From NCBI GenBank assembly GCA_013322215.1, contig JAAMEZ010000032.1, positions 212,425 to 276,424 on the forward strand: a DNA stretch of 64,000 nt. The letters are read 5' to 3'. Positions 1 to 9,980 of the stretch are shown here, piece after piece; the first letter of the stretch is position 1, and each line of letters starts with the position of its first letter. The DNA is from Martinezella rhizogenes (GTDB taxonomy: Bacteria; Pseudomonadota; Alphaproteobacteria; Rhizobiales; Rhizobiaceae). The translations under genes and the position numbers were made by a program. The notes beneath the pieces are model-generated. The model was not told the DNA's origin. It did not search any database and saw only the letters and a list, made by a program, of their open reading frames with translations.

Positions 1-703
1 CGCCCGCTCCGTCAATCTGCTGCTGGAGCGCCTGCGCCTGGCGCTGGAAGCCGAACGCGAATTCACCGCCAACAGCGCCCATGAGCTGCGCACCCCGATT
101 GCGGGCGCTCTTGCACAGACCCAGAGGCTGATCGCCGAACTGCCGCAGGGGCAATTGACGGAACGCGCCGGCCGTATCGAGACGTCGCTCTCCAATCTCG
201 GCCGGCTGGCGGAAAAGCTGCTGCAGCTTTCCCGTGCGCAGGCCGGGATCGGCGCGGGCGACAAACCCGCCGACCTCGTGGCCGTCATCGAAACGGTCAT
301 CGGAGACTACGACCGAGATACCGGCACGGCGGGTCGAGTTTTTCTGGAGAACGAAACGGCAGAGAAACTGATCCGCAACGTCGATATCGACGCTTTTGCG
401 ATCGTCATGCGCAATCTCATCGAAAACGCCTTGATCCACGGCCCGGCCGATGACGAGGTGACCGTCAGCATCGACGACCGCACCGTCCGCGTCATCAATG
501 GCGGCACCGTGCTTTCCGCAAATGACCTTGCCGGCCTGAAGAAGCGCTTCTGGCGCGGCAAGACGAAAGCGGCGGGCTCCGGTCTCGGACTTTCGATCGT
601 CGAGCGCATCGTCGGCCAGATCGGCGGGCATCTCGATCTACTGTCGCCGGCGACCGGCAGGACCGATGGCTTTGAGGCCAGGATCACCCTGCCATCCGGG
701 TGA
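1..703 (+). CDS. Sensor histidine kinase, C-terminal part (5' end outside window)
   Basis: The frame is open from base 2, so the gene starts upstream of the window; 233 codons are visible. They hold the phosphoacceptor H-box (SAHELRTP, His at about visible residue 27) and then the HATPase_c domain with N-box NLIENALIH and G-box GSGLGLSIVERIV. No receiver domain follows. The protein should autophosphorylate and pass phosphate to a response regulator, presumably encoded upstream. The sensor part is not visible, so the signal is unknown. A TTG at 155 is an internal codon, because the H-box lies before it. Confidence 0.93.
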   Translation, partial: ARSVNLLLERLRLALEAEREFTANSAHELRTPIAGALAQTQRLIAELPQGQLTERAGRIETSLSNLGRLAEKLLQLSRAQAGIGAGDKPADLVAVIETVIGDYDRDTGTAGRVFLENETAEKLIRNVDIDAFAIVMRNLIENALIHGPADDEVTVSIDDRTVRVINGGTVLSANDLAGLKKRFWRGKTKAAGSGLGLSIVERIVGQIGGHLDLLSPATGRTDGFEARITLPSG

Positions 704-805
704 CGAGGCGCTGCCTGTCAGGGATTGGCCTCGCAGAGGATTGATCTTGCAAAGACCGGCAAAGGGTGCGAGCAAGTGCGCCATGTTTGCAGCAGGTCGG
801 TATCC

Positions 806-1732
806 ATGATCGTTTCCTTCGACATTGGCGGCAGCGCCATCAAAGGCGGTATTGCCCGCTCCATGACGGATATCGTGCCGCTGGCGCGGCGCCCGACGCC
901 CAGGCATGATTTCGCCGACTTCGTCGTTGCCTTGCGCGAGGTGATTGCCGAAGCAGGCGAAAAGCCGGATTGCCTCTCCTTCTCCATCGCCGGCGTCGTC
1001 GACCCCGATACGCAGGCGCTGACTTGCGCCAATATTCCCTGCATTCACGGCCGGCATCTCGCGGCCGACCTGGAAGCGGAACTCGGCTACCCCGTGCTGA
1101 TCGCCAACGATGCCGATTGCTTCGCCATGGCCGAGGCCATGTCCGGCGCGGGCCGCGGCCATCGCATCGTCTTCGGTGCCATTCTCGGCACCGGCGTCGG
1201 CGGCGGCCTGGTCGCGGATGGCCGGCTGGTCAACGCAGCCGGCGGTTTTGCGGGGGAATGGGGCCACGGTCCCATCATCGCTTCCTTTGCCGGCAATCCG
1301 CCGGTCGCCATTCCCGCCTACGCCTGCGGCTGCGGCCAGAAGGGCTGCGTCGATACCGTCGGCGGCGCGCGCGGCATCGAACGCCTGCACAAGACGCTTC
1401 ATGGATTGGAGCTCTCCAGCGAAGAGATCATCAGCCAATGGCTGAAAGGCGAAGACCGCGCCGAGCGCACGATCGAGGTCATGGTGGATCTAGTCGCCTC
1501 GCCACTTGCCCTCACCGTCAACATAACCGGCGCAACGATCGTGCCGGTCGGCGGTGGCCTTTCCAACGTCGAGCCGCTCCTGGCGCGGCTGGACGAGGCG
1601 GTGCGCACCCGCATCCTGCGCAAATTCGGCCGGCCGCTCGTCGTCCCCAGCCAGTGCAAACTGGAACCGGGCCTCATCGGCGCCGCCCTGCTCGGCCTGC
1701 AATATGCCGGAGAGCGCACCCATGCTGCTTGA
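806..1732 (+). CDS. ROK-family sugar kinase
   Basis: 308 residues. The N-terminal ATP-binding loop is FDIGGSAIKGG, followed by the GTGVGGGL segment, the sugar-contacting ExGH motif (GEWGH) and the ROK zinc-binding cysteine cluster CGCGQKGC. There is no N-terminal helix-turn-helix, so it is a kinase rather than a ROK repressor. The family phosphorylates glucose, N-acetylmannosamine, N-acetylglucosamine or fructose; which one cannot be read here. The ATG at 806 is chosen because the DIGG loop then sits at the usual distance from the N terminus; an upstream TTG at 725 would add 27 unrelated residues. It overlaps cutC by 11 nt, which suggests translational coupling. Confidence 0.88.
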   Translation: MIVSFDIGGSAIKGGIARSMTDIVPLARRPTPRHDFADFVVALREVIAEAGEKPDCLSFSIAGVVDPDTQALTCANIPCIHGRHLAADLEAELGYPVLIANDADCFAMAEAMSGAGRGHRIVFGAILGTGVGGGLVADGRLVNAAGGFAGEWGHGPIIASFAGNPPVAIPAYACGCGQKGCVDTVGGARGIERLHKTLHGLELSSEEIISQWLKGEDRAERTIEVMVDLVASPLALTVNITGATIVPVGGGLSNVEPLLARLDEAVRTRILRKFGRPLVVPSQCKLEPGLIGAALLGLQYAGERTHAA

Positions 1733-2432
1733 GGTCTGCGTCGAGGACATTGCCGGCCTCAAGGCCGCCTTCGAGGGCGGCGGCGACCGCATCGAGCTTT
1801 GCAGCGCGCTTCCTCTTGGCGGATTGACGCCGAGCGCCGGATTGATGGCCGCCGCGGCGAAGATGCCTCTCCCAGCCTATGCCATCATCCGCCCGCGCGC
1901 TGGCAGCTTCGTCTATTCAGCCGATGAGCTCGATATCATGAAGCGCGACATCGATGTGGCACGAGCCGCCGGATTGCCGGGTGTCGTGCTCGGCGCTTCC
2001 CTGCCGGACGGCCGACTGGACGTCGACGCACTCGCCGCCCTCACCGCCCATGCGAAAGATCTCGGCAAGACGCTGCACCGCGCCTTCGATCTCGTGCCCG
2101 ACGTCGAGGAAGCCGTCGATGCCGCTATCTCCCTCGGCTTCGAGCGCATCCTGACGTCCGGCGGTGCAAGGACTGCGGCCGAAGGCGTTGCCATGCTCGA
2201 ACAGGCCATTACAGCCGCCGCCGGTCGCATCTCCATCATGCCCGGCTCCGGCGTGACGCTGGCGACGGTCGGCCAGCTATGGCCGCGCCTGCAGATCAGC
2301 GAGATCCATGCCTCCTGCTCCGCGTCCGCCTCCGAGACGGATGCGCGCGTCATTGCCCTCGGCTTCTCGCCGCCATCGGTCCGTCGCACGGATGCCGCCA
2401 CCGTCAGGGCGCTAAAGGCATATTTCGCCTAG
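1722..2432 (+). CDS. cutC: CutC-family TIM-barrel protein
   Basis: 236 residues. It starts with the family-typical LLEVCVED, then GGDRIELCSALPLGGLTPS, IRPRAGSF and a later RILTSGGARTA segment, all hallmarks of the CutC/PF03932 TIM barrel. CutC was first linked to copper tolerance in E. coli, but its biochemical role is unsettled, so copper handling is a label rather than a demonstrated function. The ATG at 1722 lies inside the end of the ROK kinase gene (11-nt overlap), so the two are very probably one operon. That pairing hints at a sugar-related role, which is inference. Confidence 0.9.
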   Translation: MLLEVCVEDIAGLKAAFEGGGDRIELCSALPLGGLTPSAGLMAAAAKMPLPAYAIIRPRAGSFVYSADELDIMKRDIDVARAAGLPGVVLGASLPDGRLDVDALAALTAHAKDLGKTLHRAFDLVPDVEEAVDAAISLGFERILTSGGARTAAEGVAMLEQAITAAAGRISIMPGSGVTLATVGQLWPRLQISEIHASCSASASETDARVIALGFSPPSVRRTDAATVRALKAYFA

Positions 2433-2650
2433 AGCAGACTGCGACAAGGACATGCAAAAAGCCGGAAGTCCGGAACGCGGCAACCGGATGCCGAAGATCG
2501 CAATGCGTTTTGGGCAACATCATGAATTGACAAAGAAACATTAGAATGATCAATCGTTCATAAACGCATATGCTGTAGCCATGAACGGGCTGCGCAACAT
2601 ACAGTTATTGCAGCAAGCGTGTTTCCTCGGGAGTAGCTGTGATCTGAACC

Positions 2651-3529
2651 ATGTCGGTGGCGCCACCTCGCAAGAAAAGCAGGGCTGTCTTTTGGATTGC
2701 AGCTGTTGTCATCGGTTCGATCATCCTGGCAACCGCGCTCCTTGCCAACGATATGCGCAATCTGCGGGCGCTGGATAGCCGCTATCATCTCAATCTGTTT
2801 CCGAAGCCGGAACAGCAGGCAGCAGCACCCGCTGCGCCGCTACAGGAACAACAGTCAGCTCATACGGCCGCGCCTCCGGCAGCGGCGACCTCATCAGCCC
2901 CCGCAGCCAGGAACGTCCGCGTCAGGCCGGCGAGTGTCACTGCCAAACCGTCCATCAAGAAAAGATCCCATCTGCTCGACGAGCCCGTCGATGCGCTTCT
3001 GAGCGCCTTCGTGCGCAGCTGGCGTATATCCGGCGAGACGCTTTGTGCCGACCTTGCGAAGTTCGGCCTGCCTGTCGGGGAGTGGCGGCAAAGCGAATTG
3101 GGCGCAGGCACATCGGAATGCAGCTATGCCATCCAGAAGGGCGCCTATGGCGATGCGAAGGCGGCCTCCTTCTTCATCATCGCCCGCGGCAAACCATCTG
3201 GCGAAATCGAGACAATCCGCATCAAGGTCATCATGCCGGACAACGATGATGGCAAAGCGATCGCCGCCACGTTCGTCGACACCGTCGTCCTGTTGCTGAA
3301 CGAGACACACTGGCTGGACTTTCAGGCAGCGCTGGATGCCATCGGCAGATTGCAGGACGTGACGCTGCAGGCTTTCGGCGCCAAGCTCAGCTTCTTCAAG
3401 GAATTCCAGGCCAACAACAATTTCAACCTTCAGCTGGAACTACGGAGAACGGCGCCGGAGCAGATCCGCACCGCGATCGTCTTCGACAAGGCGCGCTGGA
3501 CGCTGCCTTCGCCGCCCTCGACCAATTAG
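2651..3529 (+). CDS. Membrane-anchored protein of unknown function
   Basis: 292 residues. A basic N terminus (PPRKKSR) precedes one hydrophobic helix at about residues 13-31 (VFWIAAVVIGSIILATALL), then an Ala/Pro/Gln-rich linker to about residue 110, then a globular domain of about 180 residues facing the periplasm. The globular part has two cysteines (in ETLCADL and GTSECSYA) that could form a disulfide. It may belong to a rhizobial DUF6030-like group; that is from memory and unverified. It stands alone between cutC and an MFS gene, and a hairpin with a T-run follows it. No function is assigned. Confidence 0.72.
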   Translation: MSVAPPRKKSRAVFWIAAVVIGSIILATALLANDMRNLRALDSRYHLNLFPKPEQQAAAPAAPLQEQQSAHTAAPPAAATSSAPAARNVRVRPASVTAKPSIKKRSHLLDEPVDALLSAFVRSWRISGETLCADLAKFGLPVGEWRQSELGAGTSECSYAIQKGAYGDAKAASFFIIARGKPSGEIETIRIKVIMPDNDDGKAIAATFVDTVVLLLNETHWLDFQAALDAIGRLQDVTLQAFGAKLSFFKEFQANNNFNLQLELRRTAPEQIRTAIVFDKARWTLPSPPSTN

Positions 3530-3534
3530 CAACA

Positions 3535-3568
3535 CCAATCCACCGAGAGTGTCGACGGGTTGGTTTTT
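3535..3568 (+). terminator. Probable rho-independent terminator
   Basis: Seven-base arms CCAATCC (3535-3541) and GGGTTGG (3557-3563, one G-T pair) are followed directly by five T. It sits 6 nt after the stop of the anchored unknown protein and would end that transcript before the MFS gene. Confidence 0.55.
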
Positions 3569-3738
3569 GTTGCACTGCGCCATCGATGGTGCGCATATAG
3601 GTGACGATTCCGAGGGTCGGCGGATCACCGGCCGGCAGCACCATGTTTCCCGAGAGCACGAGGCGGTTTCCGAAGGGATTCATGCAAATCGTCAAACGCG
3701 CCGGTCCCCAGCCGGGCGTTGGAAAGTCATTGCATTTC

Positions 3739-5190
3739 ATGGATTCGACAGATCCCAATCCGCGGGACCAGACTTTCGCGGTCGAACGTAACCCCCGCCT
3801 GCGCTACATCATCCCCGCCGTGGTCGCCGTCGCCTTCCTGATGGAACAGCTGGATTCGACCATCCTCATCACCGCTGTTCCCGATATCGCCAAGAGCCTC
3901 GGCACGACGCCGGTGCGTATGAACCTGGCCGTCACGACCTATATTCTCACGCTGGCAATGTTCATTCCGGTGAGCGGCTGGTTCGCGGATCGCTTCGGTG
4001 CCCGGCGTATCTTCGCGCTTTCCCTCTTCATCTTCACGATCGGCTCGATCCTCTGCGGCCTGGCGACCAGCCTGCCGATGCTCATCGCCACGCGCGCGCT
4101 GCAGGGCTTCGGCGGCGCGATGATGACGCCGGTCGGACGCCTCATCCTCATCCGCAGCTTCCCACGAAGCCAGCTCGTGACTGCCATGACCTACATGACC
4201 CTGCCCGCCGTCATCGGACCGGTGATCGGACCGGTGCTCGGCGGCTTCCTGACGACCTATCTTTCCTGGCGCTGGATCTTCTGGGTGAACCTGCCCTTCG
4301 GCCTGATCGGCATGGCCATGGCACTGCGCTATGTCGAAGATACCGAACGCGACGAGACCATCAAATTCGATTTTCCCGGCTTCGTCATGGTCGGCCTCGG
4401 TTGCGTGTTGCTGCAATACGGCATCGAGAATATCGGCCGCCCGACAATTCCGATCTGGGCGATCGTTCTCACGCTTTCCGCCGCCGGCCTGCTGCTGGTC
4501 GGCTTCATCCGCTATGCGAAAACGGCGGAATCGCCGGCCGTCGATCTCACACTGTTCAGGCTGCGCACCTTCCGCATCGGCACACTTGCCGGCGGCATCT
4601 GTCGCGTCGGGTTGAACGGCGTGCCCTTCCTGCTGCCGCTGATGCTGCAGGTCGGCTTCGGCTTGAGCCCGATCGTCTCGGGCACGCTGACCTTCGTCAG
4701 TGCTCTCAGCGCACTCGCGGTACGCCCGGTCTCGGCAAAGCTGCTGAAGCTCTACGGCTTCGACCGGTTGCTGACCTGGAGCGCCGTGTTCGGCGCCGCC
4801 GTCGTCGCCGGCTTCGCGCTGATCACACCCGACACCCCGCACTGGTTCATCATCGTCTACGTCTTCATCTTCGGGCTGGCGCGGGCCGGACAGTTCATGA
4901 CGTCAAACACCCTGTCCTATTCCGATACCCCGGCCGCCCAGCTCAGCCGCGCGACCAGTCTCGGCGGCGTCCTGCAGCAACTGAGCGTCAGCTTTGGCAT
5001 CTCGGTCGCCGCCATGCTGCTTGGTCTGGTCACGCTGGATGGCTCGCCGCTGACGCCAGACAAGTTCCATCTGGCCTTCCTGCTGATGGCGGTGATCCCA
5101 CTGCTCGGCATACCCGGCTTCCTGAAGCTGCAGCCGGAGGACGGCGCACAAGTGAGCCGTCATCAGCGACAGCCGAAAAAGCAGTTATAA
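3739..5190 (+). CDS. MFS multidrug transporter, DHA2 (EmrB/QacA) type
   Basis: 483 residues with about 14 hydrophobic segments, the usual size and topology of the DHA2 drug:H+ antiporters. Typical motifs are LDSTILITAVPDIA in the first helix, the motif A loop GWFADRFGARRIF, and the motif C-like run PAVIGPVIGPVLGG in helix 5. It should export a lipophilic or cationic compound using the proton gradient; the substrate is not readable. Several in-frame starts exist (GTG 3601, ATG 3682). The ATG at 3739 leaves a short hydrophilic N terminus before helix 1, as in the family. No membrane-fusion partner is adjacent. It converges on spoVR with 3 nt between the stops. Confidence 0.87.
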   Translation: MDSTDPNPRDQTFAVERNPRLRYIIPAVVAVAFLMEQLDSTILITAVPDIAKSLGTTPVRMNLAVTTYILTLAMFIPVSGWFADRFGARRIFALSLFIFTIGSILCGLATSLPMLIATRALQGFGGAMMTPVGRLILIRSFPRSQLVTAMTYMTLPAVIGPVIGPVLGGFLTTYLSWRWIFWVNLPFGLIGMAMALRYVEDTERDETIKFDFPGFVMVGLGCVLLQYGIENIGRPTIPIWAIVLTLSAAGLLLVGFIRYAKTAESPAVDLTLFRLRTFRIGTLAGGICRVGLNGVPFLLPLMLQVGFGLSPIVSGTLTFVSALSALAVRPVSAKLLKLYGFDRLLTWSAVFGAAVVAGFALITPDTPHWFIIVYVFIFGLARAGQFMTSNTLSYSDTPAAQLSRATSLGGVLQQLSVSFGISVAAMLLGLVTLDGSPLTPDKFHLAFLLMAVIPLLGIPGFLKLQPEDGAQVSRHQRQPKKQL

Positions 5191-5193
5191 GGG

Positions 5194-6747
5194 CTAAGCC
5201 GCAAGCGCCGAGGCGCGTGGATGGACAAGATGATCGCGCAGCACCGTGCCGGAGCGGTCGACTTCCTGCATCAGCACATCGTAGCTCCAGAGATCGGCCA
5301 GGTGCTGCAGCACGCGCTTGGCATCCATGTCATCGAGCATCGCGCCGTTCAGCACCGTATGCTTCAGCAGAAGCCGCCTGTCGCCGGCAAGGTCGACATC
5401 GACGATCTCGATATGCGGATCGATCCAGCTGACGTCATATTGCCGCGACAATTCCCGGCGGATACGCCGATAGCCGCGCTCGTCATGAATGGCGGCCACC
5501 CTTAGCCCCTCTTCCTCCTCCGGATCGTCAGTCAGCTGGAACATGCGCATCTTGCGCATCAGGTGTGGGCTCAGGAATTGCGAGACGAAACTCTCGTCAC
5601 GATAATTCGCCCAGAGATCACGCAGCACCGCCATGGCATCGCCGGTGCCGGCAATATCCGGGAACCACTGGCGATCCTCCTCTTCCGGCTTCGTCACGAT
5701 GCGCTCGATATCCTGCATCATGGCAAAACCGATCGCATAAGGGTTGAGGCCGGAATAGCGCGGATCGTTGAAGGTCGGCTGGAACACCACGTTGGTATGC
5801 GATTTCAGGAACTCCAGGAAATCGCCATCGCCGATACCACCAAGCTCGTGCAGCCGCGTCATGATGCGGTAGTGCACATAGGTCGCCGTGCCCTCGTTCA
5901 TCACCTTGGTCTGGCTCTGCGGATAGAAATACTGTGCCACATGCCGAACGATGCGGATGATCTCGCGCTGCCAGGGCTTCAGGCGCGGCGCCATCTTTTC
6001 CAGGAAATACAGGATGTTCTCCTGCGGCAGACCGGCCAGCGCGCGCCGGCGCTCCAGATCGAGGTCGTGGGTCTTCTTGCCGTGCCCTGTGGGAACCGTG
6101 CGCCAGAGATCGTTGAAGATCTTCTCGTCATATTCGCGCCGCTCACGTTCGCGCTTCTCCTCATCGCGCAGATCCGGCGTCTTCTTGCCGGCATAGCGGT
6201 GAACCCCATGCGACATCAGCGCATGCGCGGCATCCAGCGTGCGCTCGACAGCGGCGTGGCCATAGCGCTCCTCGCAGCGCGCAATGTAGCTCTTGGCGAA
6301 ATTGAGGTAGTCGAGAATGCCTTCGGCATCGGTCCAGAGCTTGAAGAGATAGTTGTTTTTGAAGAAGTGATTGTGGCCGAAGGCGGCATGCGCGATGACC
6401 AGCGCCTGCATCGTCGCGCTATTCTCCTCCATCAGATAGGAGATACAGGGCGAGCTGTTGATGACGATCTCATAGGCGAGCCCGCGCAGGCCCTTGCGAT
6501 AGAAGGCCTCGTGATGGGCGAAATGCTTACCGAAGGACCAGTGCTTGTAAAAGAGCGGCATGCCGATCGAGGAATAGACGTCGAGCATCTGCTCGGCTGT
6601 AATGATCTCGATCTGGTTCGGATAGACATCGAGACCAAGCTCGTTGATGGCGATCTTCTCGCAGGCATCGTGAATTCGCTGGATGGTGGCGAAATCCCAG
6701 TCCGCGCCTTCGAAAAGCCGCTCCATCGATGCCTTCTTTGCCATCAT
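5194..6747 (-). CDS. SpoVR family protein
   Basis: 517 residues, full length for the SpoVR/YcgB family. Recognisable segments are the N-terminal WDFATIQRIHD, the PLFYKHWSFGKHF motif, AHAAFGHNHFFKNNYLF and NPYAIGFAMMQDIERI. The molecular function is unknown; in Bacillus it affects spore cortex formation, and in non-sporulating proteobacteria it travels with prkA and yeaH. Here the start codon overlaps the yeaH stop (ATGA at 6744-6747), so it is the last gene of prkA-yeaH-spoVR. The second ATG at 6744 is also possible. Confidence 0.93.
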   Translation of the reverse strand: MMAKKASMERLFEGADWDFATIQRIHDACEKIAINELGLDVYPNQIEIITAEQMLDVYSSIGMPLFYKHWSFGKHFAHHEAFYRKGLRGLAYEIVINSSPCISYLMEENSATMQALVIAHAAFGHNHFFKNNYLFKLWTDAEGILDYLNFAKSYIARCEERYGHAAVERTLDAAHALMSHGVHRYAGKKTPDLRDEEKRERERREYDEKIFNDLWRTVPTGHGKKTHDLDLERRRALAGLPQENILYFLEKMAPRLKPWQREIIRIVRHVAQYFYPQSQTKVMNEGTATYVHYRIMTRLHELGGIGDGDFLEFLKSHTNVVFQPTFNDPRYSGLNPYAIGFAMMQDIERIVTKPEEEDRQWFPDIAGTGDAMAVLRDLWANYRDESFVSQFLSPHLMRKMRMFQLTDDPEEEEGLRVAAIHDERGYRRIRRELSRQYDVSWIDPHIEIVDVDLAGDRRLLLKHTVLNGAMLDDMDAKRVLQHLADLWSYDVLMQEVDRSGTVLRDHLVHPRASALAA

Positions 6748-8015
6748 CCGCTCCTTGTTTCCGCCGTCCGGCGCTGGAAGAGATCGTGGAAGACCGGATA
6801 GATCTGGCTGCGATCGCTGACACGCCGCATGGAAAGCACTGGCCAGCCCGCCTGCAGCCGCTCGTAGAGCGACCAGATCGCCGAGCCGGACGAGATCGCG
6901 ACGCTGCGCGATTCCCCCACTTCGAGATAGGCGAAATACTGGCAGACGGGCAGGATCTCGCTCGTCATCAGCGCGGCCGTCGTCGCATTGTCGGAATAGG
7001 CGTTGTCGCCGTCCGACGCCTGCGCCGCATAGATATTCCAGTCGGACGCCGGAAAACGGTCGCGCACGATCCGCCGCATGGCCTCGAGCGCGCTCGAAAC
7101 CTGGGTACCGCCGGTCGCCGGGCTGCGGAAGAAGGTCTCCTCGTCCACCTCTTCCGCCACGTCGGTATGCCGGATGAAGACGATCTCGACGCGGCGGTAC
7201 TGCCGGGTCAGGAAGATGTAGAGCAGCATGTAGAAGCGCTTGGCGAGATCCTTCATGTGCTCCGTCATGGAGCCGGAGACATCCATCAGGCAGAACATGA
7301 CGGCCTGCGCCACCGGCTTCGGCTCGTTTTCGAAACGCCGATAGCGAATGTCGATCGGGTCGATATAGGGAATGCGCCGAACCTTCGATTCCAGCCTCTT
7401 GATCTCATCTTCGAGCTGCGCCCGGCGCTTCTCGTCCGTGCACTCCTCGGCCTCCTCGATGAGCTTTTCGACCGTTTCCGGTTTCGGGCGATGCAGCGCG
7501 ACACGGCGCATCATCGCAAGCCGCATCGTGCGGTTGATGGCGAGATTGGCGGGCGATCCCGTGACCGAATAGCCTGAGCGCACCGGGTTGATCTGGTCTG
7601 CCGAAATCAGACGGCGCTTGGCGAGATCGGGCAATTCGAGATCGTCGAGGAAGAGATCGAGGAATTCGTCCCGCGTCAGGATGAAGCGGAAGGCATCCTC
7701 GCCGGTGCCGTCGCCGCCGGCCTTTGGCTTGCCGCCGCCGCCCTCGGGACGGGGAAGCACATCGCCTTCGATGAAGTCCTTGTTACCGGGAAGAATATGC
7801 TCCTTCAGCCCCTCGGGGCCGCGATGGAACCGAGGCTCCTCGGTTCCATCTAGGGGAATGCTGATTTCGCCACCCTTCAGAATGTCCTGAATGTCGCGAC
7901 TTTGAGAGGATTCATAGACCGCTCTCTGCACCAGCGCTTTTGCTCTTCGCAAAAATCGTTGACGATTTTCCAGACTTTTTCCGCCTGGGTTCAGGCGTCT
8001 GTCAACAATGTGCAT
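6744..8015 (-). CDS. YeaH/YhbH family protein (DUF444, VWA-like)
   Basis: 423 residues. The N terminus (MHIVDRRLNPGGKS) and the Gly-rich linker at about 92-105 are typical of the family. The C-terminal half carries a von Willebrand A-like domain with a MIDAS metal motif, DVSGSM, at 245-250. YeaH is thought to act with the PrkA/YeaG kinase in stationary-phase or nutrient-stress responses. It starts 18 nt after prkA and overlaps spoVR by 4 nt, so the three are one translationally linked operon. Confidence 0.93.
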   Translation of the reverse strand: MHIVDRRLNPGGKSLENRQRFLRRAKALVQRAVYESSQSRDIQDILKGGEISIPLDGTEEPRFHRGPEGLKEHILPGNKDFIEGDVLPRPEGGGGKPKAGGDGTGEDAFRFILTRDEFLDLFLDDLELPDLAKRRLISADQINPVRSGYSVTGSPANLAINRTMRLAMMRRVALHRPKPETVEKLIEEAEECTDEKRRAQLEDEIKRLESKVRRIPYIDPIDIRYRRFENEPKPVAQAVMFCLMDVSGSMTEHMKDLAKRFYMLLYIFLTRQYRRVEIVFIRHTDVAEEVDEETFFRSPATGGTQVSSALEAMRRIVRDRFPASDWNIYAAQASDGDNAYSDNATTAALMTSEILPVCQYFAYLEVGESRSVAISSGSAIWSLYERLQAGWPVLSMRRVSDRSQIYPVFHDLFQRRTAETRSG

Positions 8016-8033
8016 TCCTTCTTCCTTGGTGGC

Positions 8034-9980
8034 TCATCCCGCCTGTTTCACACGCATGTACCATTCCACAAGCCGCCGAACCTGACGCTCGGTATAGCCT
8101 CGCGCAACCATTCGCTCGACGAATTCGCCATGTTTCTTTTCGGACTCGCCGTCCTTCTTCGACCCGAAGGAAATGACCGGCAAAAGATCCTCGACCTGGG
8201 AGAACATCCGCTTCTCGATGACTTCGCGGATTTTCTCGTAGCTGGTCCAAGACGGGTTCTTGCCGCCGTGGCTTGCACGCGCCCTCAAGCAGAACTTGAC
8301 GATCTCGTTGCGGAAATCCTTCGGATTGGCGATGCCGGCCGGCTTTTCGATCTTGGTGAGCTCCTGGTTCAGAAGCTCGCGGTCGAGAAGCTGGCCCGTA
8401 TCCGGGTCCTTGAAGTCCACATCCTCGATCCAGGCGTCGGCATAGTCGACATAGCGATCGAAAAGGTTCTGGCCGTAATCCGCATAGGATTCCAGATAGG
8501 CCTTCTGGATCTCGTTGCCGATGAACTCCGCATAACGCGGCGCCAGCTCGCTCTTAATAAACTCGATATAGAGCTTTTCGGTTTCAAGCGGCAGCTGTTC
8601 CCGACGGATCGACTGCTCCAGCATGTACATCAGATGCACCGGGTCGGCGCCGACCTCGGTCGTGTCGTAGTTGAAGGTCGCCGCCAGCACCTTGAAGGCG
8701 AAACGGGTGGAAGCCCCATCCATGCCTTCGTCGACACCGGCTGAATCGCGATATTCCTGCACGCTGCGCGCTCTCGGATCGGTCTCCTTCAGGCTCTCGC
8801 CGTCATAGACGCGAAGCTTGGAGAAAGCGGTCGAATTCTCGTGCTTGGAAAGCCGCGTCAGAACCGTGAAGCGGGCGAGCGTCTCCAGGGTCGACGGCGC
8901 GCAGGGCGCGTCGCTGAGCTCGGATTCCTCGATCAGCTTCTCATAGATCTTCTGCTCTTCGGTGACCCTGAGGCAATAAGGCACCTTCACGACGCAGATG
9001 CGGTCGATGAATGCCTCGTTGTTCTTGTTCGCCTTGAATGTCTGCCATTCCGACTCGTTGGAGTGAGCCAGGATGATACCGGAGAAGGGTATCGCACCGA
9101 TGTTTTCCGTACCGATGTAATTGCCTTCCTGCGTCGCCGTCAGCAGCGGATGCAGCATCTTGATCGGCGCCTTGAACATTTCGACGAATTCGAGAATGCC
9201 CTGGTTGGCGCGATTGAGGGCACCGGAATAGCTGTAGGCGTCCGGATCGTTCTGCGCGAGACTTTCGAGCTTGCGGATATCCACCTTGCCGACCAGCGAG
9301 GAGATGTCCTGATTGTTCTCGTCACCGGGTTCCGTCTTGGCGACGGCGATCTGCCGCAGCCTGGAAGGCTGAATCCGCACGACGCGGAAGCGGGAAATAT
9401 CGCCTTCGAACTCTTCCAGCCGCTTCAGGCACCAGGGGCTCATGAGCCCCGTCAGGCGTCGGCGGGGAATGCCGTAGCGTTCCTCGATCATCGGCCCCAT
9501 GGTGACGGGATCAAACAGGCTGAGCGGACTTTCGAAGACCGGGCTCAGCTCGTTGCCGGCCTTGAGCACATGAATCGGATGGACTTCCATCAACGATTTC
9601 AACCGTTCAGCGAGCGACGACTTGCCGCCACCGACCGGCCCGAGCAGATAGAGGATCTGCTTGCGTTCCTCCAGCCCCTGGGCCGCATGGCGGAAAAAGG
9701 CGACGATACGCTCGATCGTCTCTTCCATGCCGAAAAAGCCCGCAAAAGCCGGATAAGTCCGGATGGTCCGGTTCATGAAGATGCGCCCAAGTCTGGTGTC
9801 CTTGGCCGTATCGATCAGCAGGGGTTCACCCATCGCTGCAAGCAGCCGCTCCGCTGCATTGGCGTACATGAGCGGGTCATCCCGGCACCCTTCCAGGTAT
9901 TCGGAAAATGACATCTCGACTTCGCGCCGTGCTTCGAAAGAACGGGCGAATGTGTTGAATAGAACATCGTTGTTTAACAT
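8034..9980 (-). CDS. prkA: PrkA/YeaG serine protein kinase, AAA+ type
   Basis: 648 residues. An N-terminal AAA+ module has Walker A GPVGGGKS at 114-121, and the C-terminal kinase-like domain is full length. Family members (Bacillus PrkA, E. coli YeaG) are reported to phosphorylate proteins and to help cells survive starvation and stationary phase. It is the first gene of the prkA-yeaH-spoVR operon. The ATG at 9980 lies just after a long AT-richer region that must hold the promoter. No sigma-54 or sigma-32 box could be read with confidence. Confidence 0.95.
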   Translation of the reverse strand: MLNNDVLFNTFARSFEARREVEMSFSEYLEGCRDDPLMYANAAERLLAAMGEPLLIDTAKDTRLGRIFMNRTIRTYPAFAGFFGMEETIERIVAFFRHAAQGLEERKQILYLLGPVGGGKSSLAERLKSLMEVHPIHVLKAGNELSPVFESPLSLFDPVTMGPMIEERYGIPRRRLTGLMSPWCLKRLEEFEGDISRFRVVRIQPSRLRQIAVAKTEPGDENNQDISSLVGKVDIRKLESLAQNDPDAYSYSGALNRANQGILEFVEMFKAPIKMLHPLLTATQEGNYIGTENIGAIPFSGIILAHSNESEWQTFKANKNNEAFIDRICVVKVPYCLRVTEEQKIYEKLIEESELSDAPCAPSTLETLARFTVLTRLSKHENSTAFSKLRVYDGESLKETDPRARSVQEYRDSAGVDEGMDGASTRFAFKVLAATFNYDTTEVGADPVHLMYMLEQSIRREQLPLETEKLYIEFIKSELAPRYAEFIGNEIQKAYLESYADYGQNLFDRYVDYADAWIEDVDFKDPDTGQLLDRELLNQELTKIEKPAGIANPKDFRNEIVKFCLRARASHGGKNPSWTSYEKIREVIEKRMFSQVEDLLPVISFGSKKDGESEKKHGEFVERMVARGYTERQVRRLVEWYMRVKQAG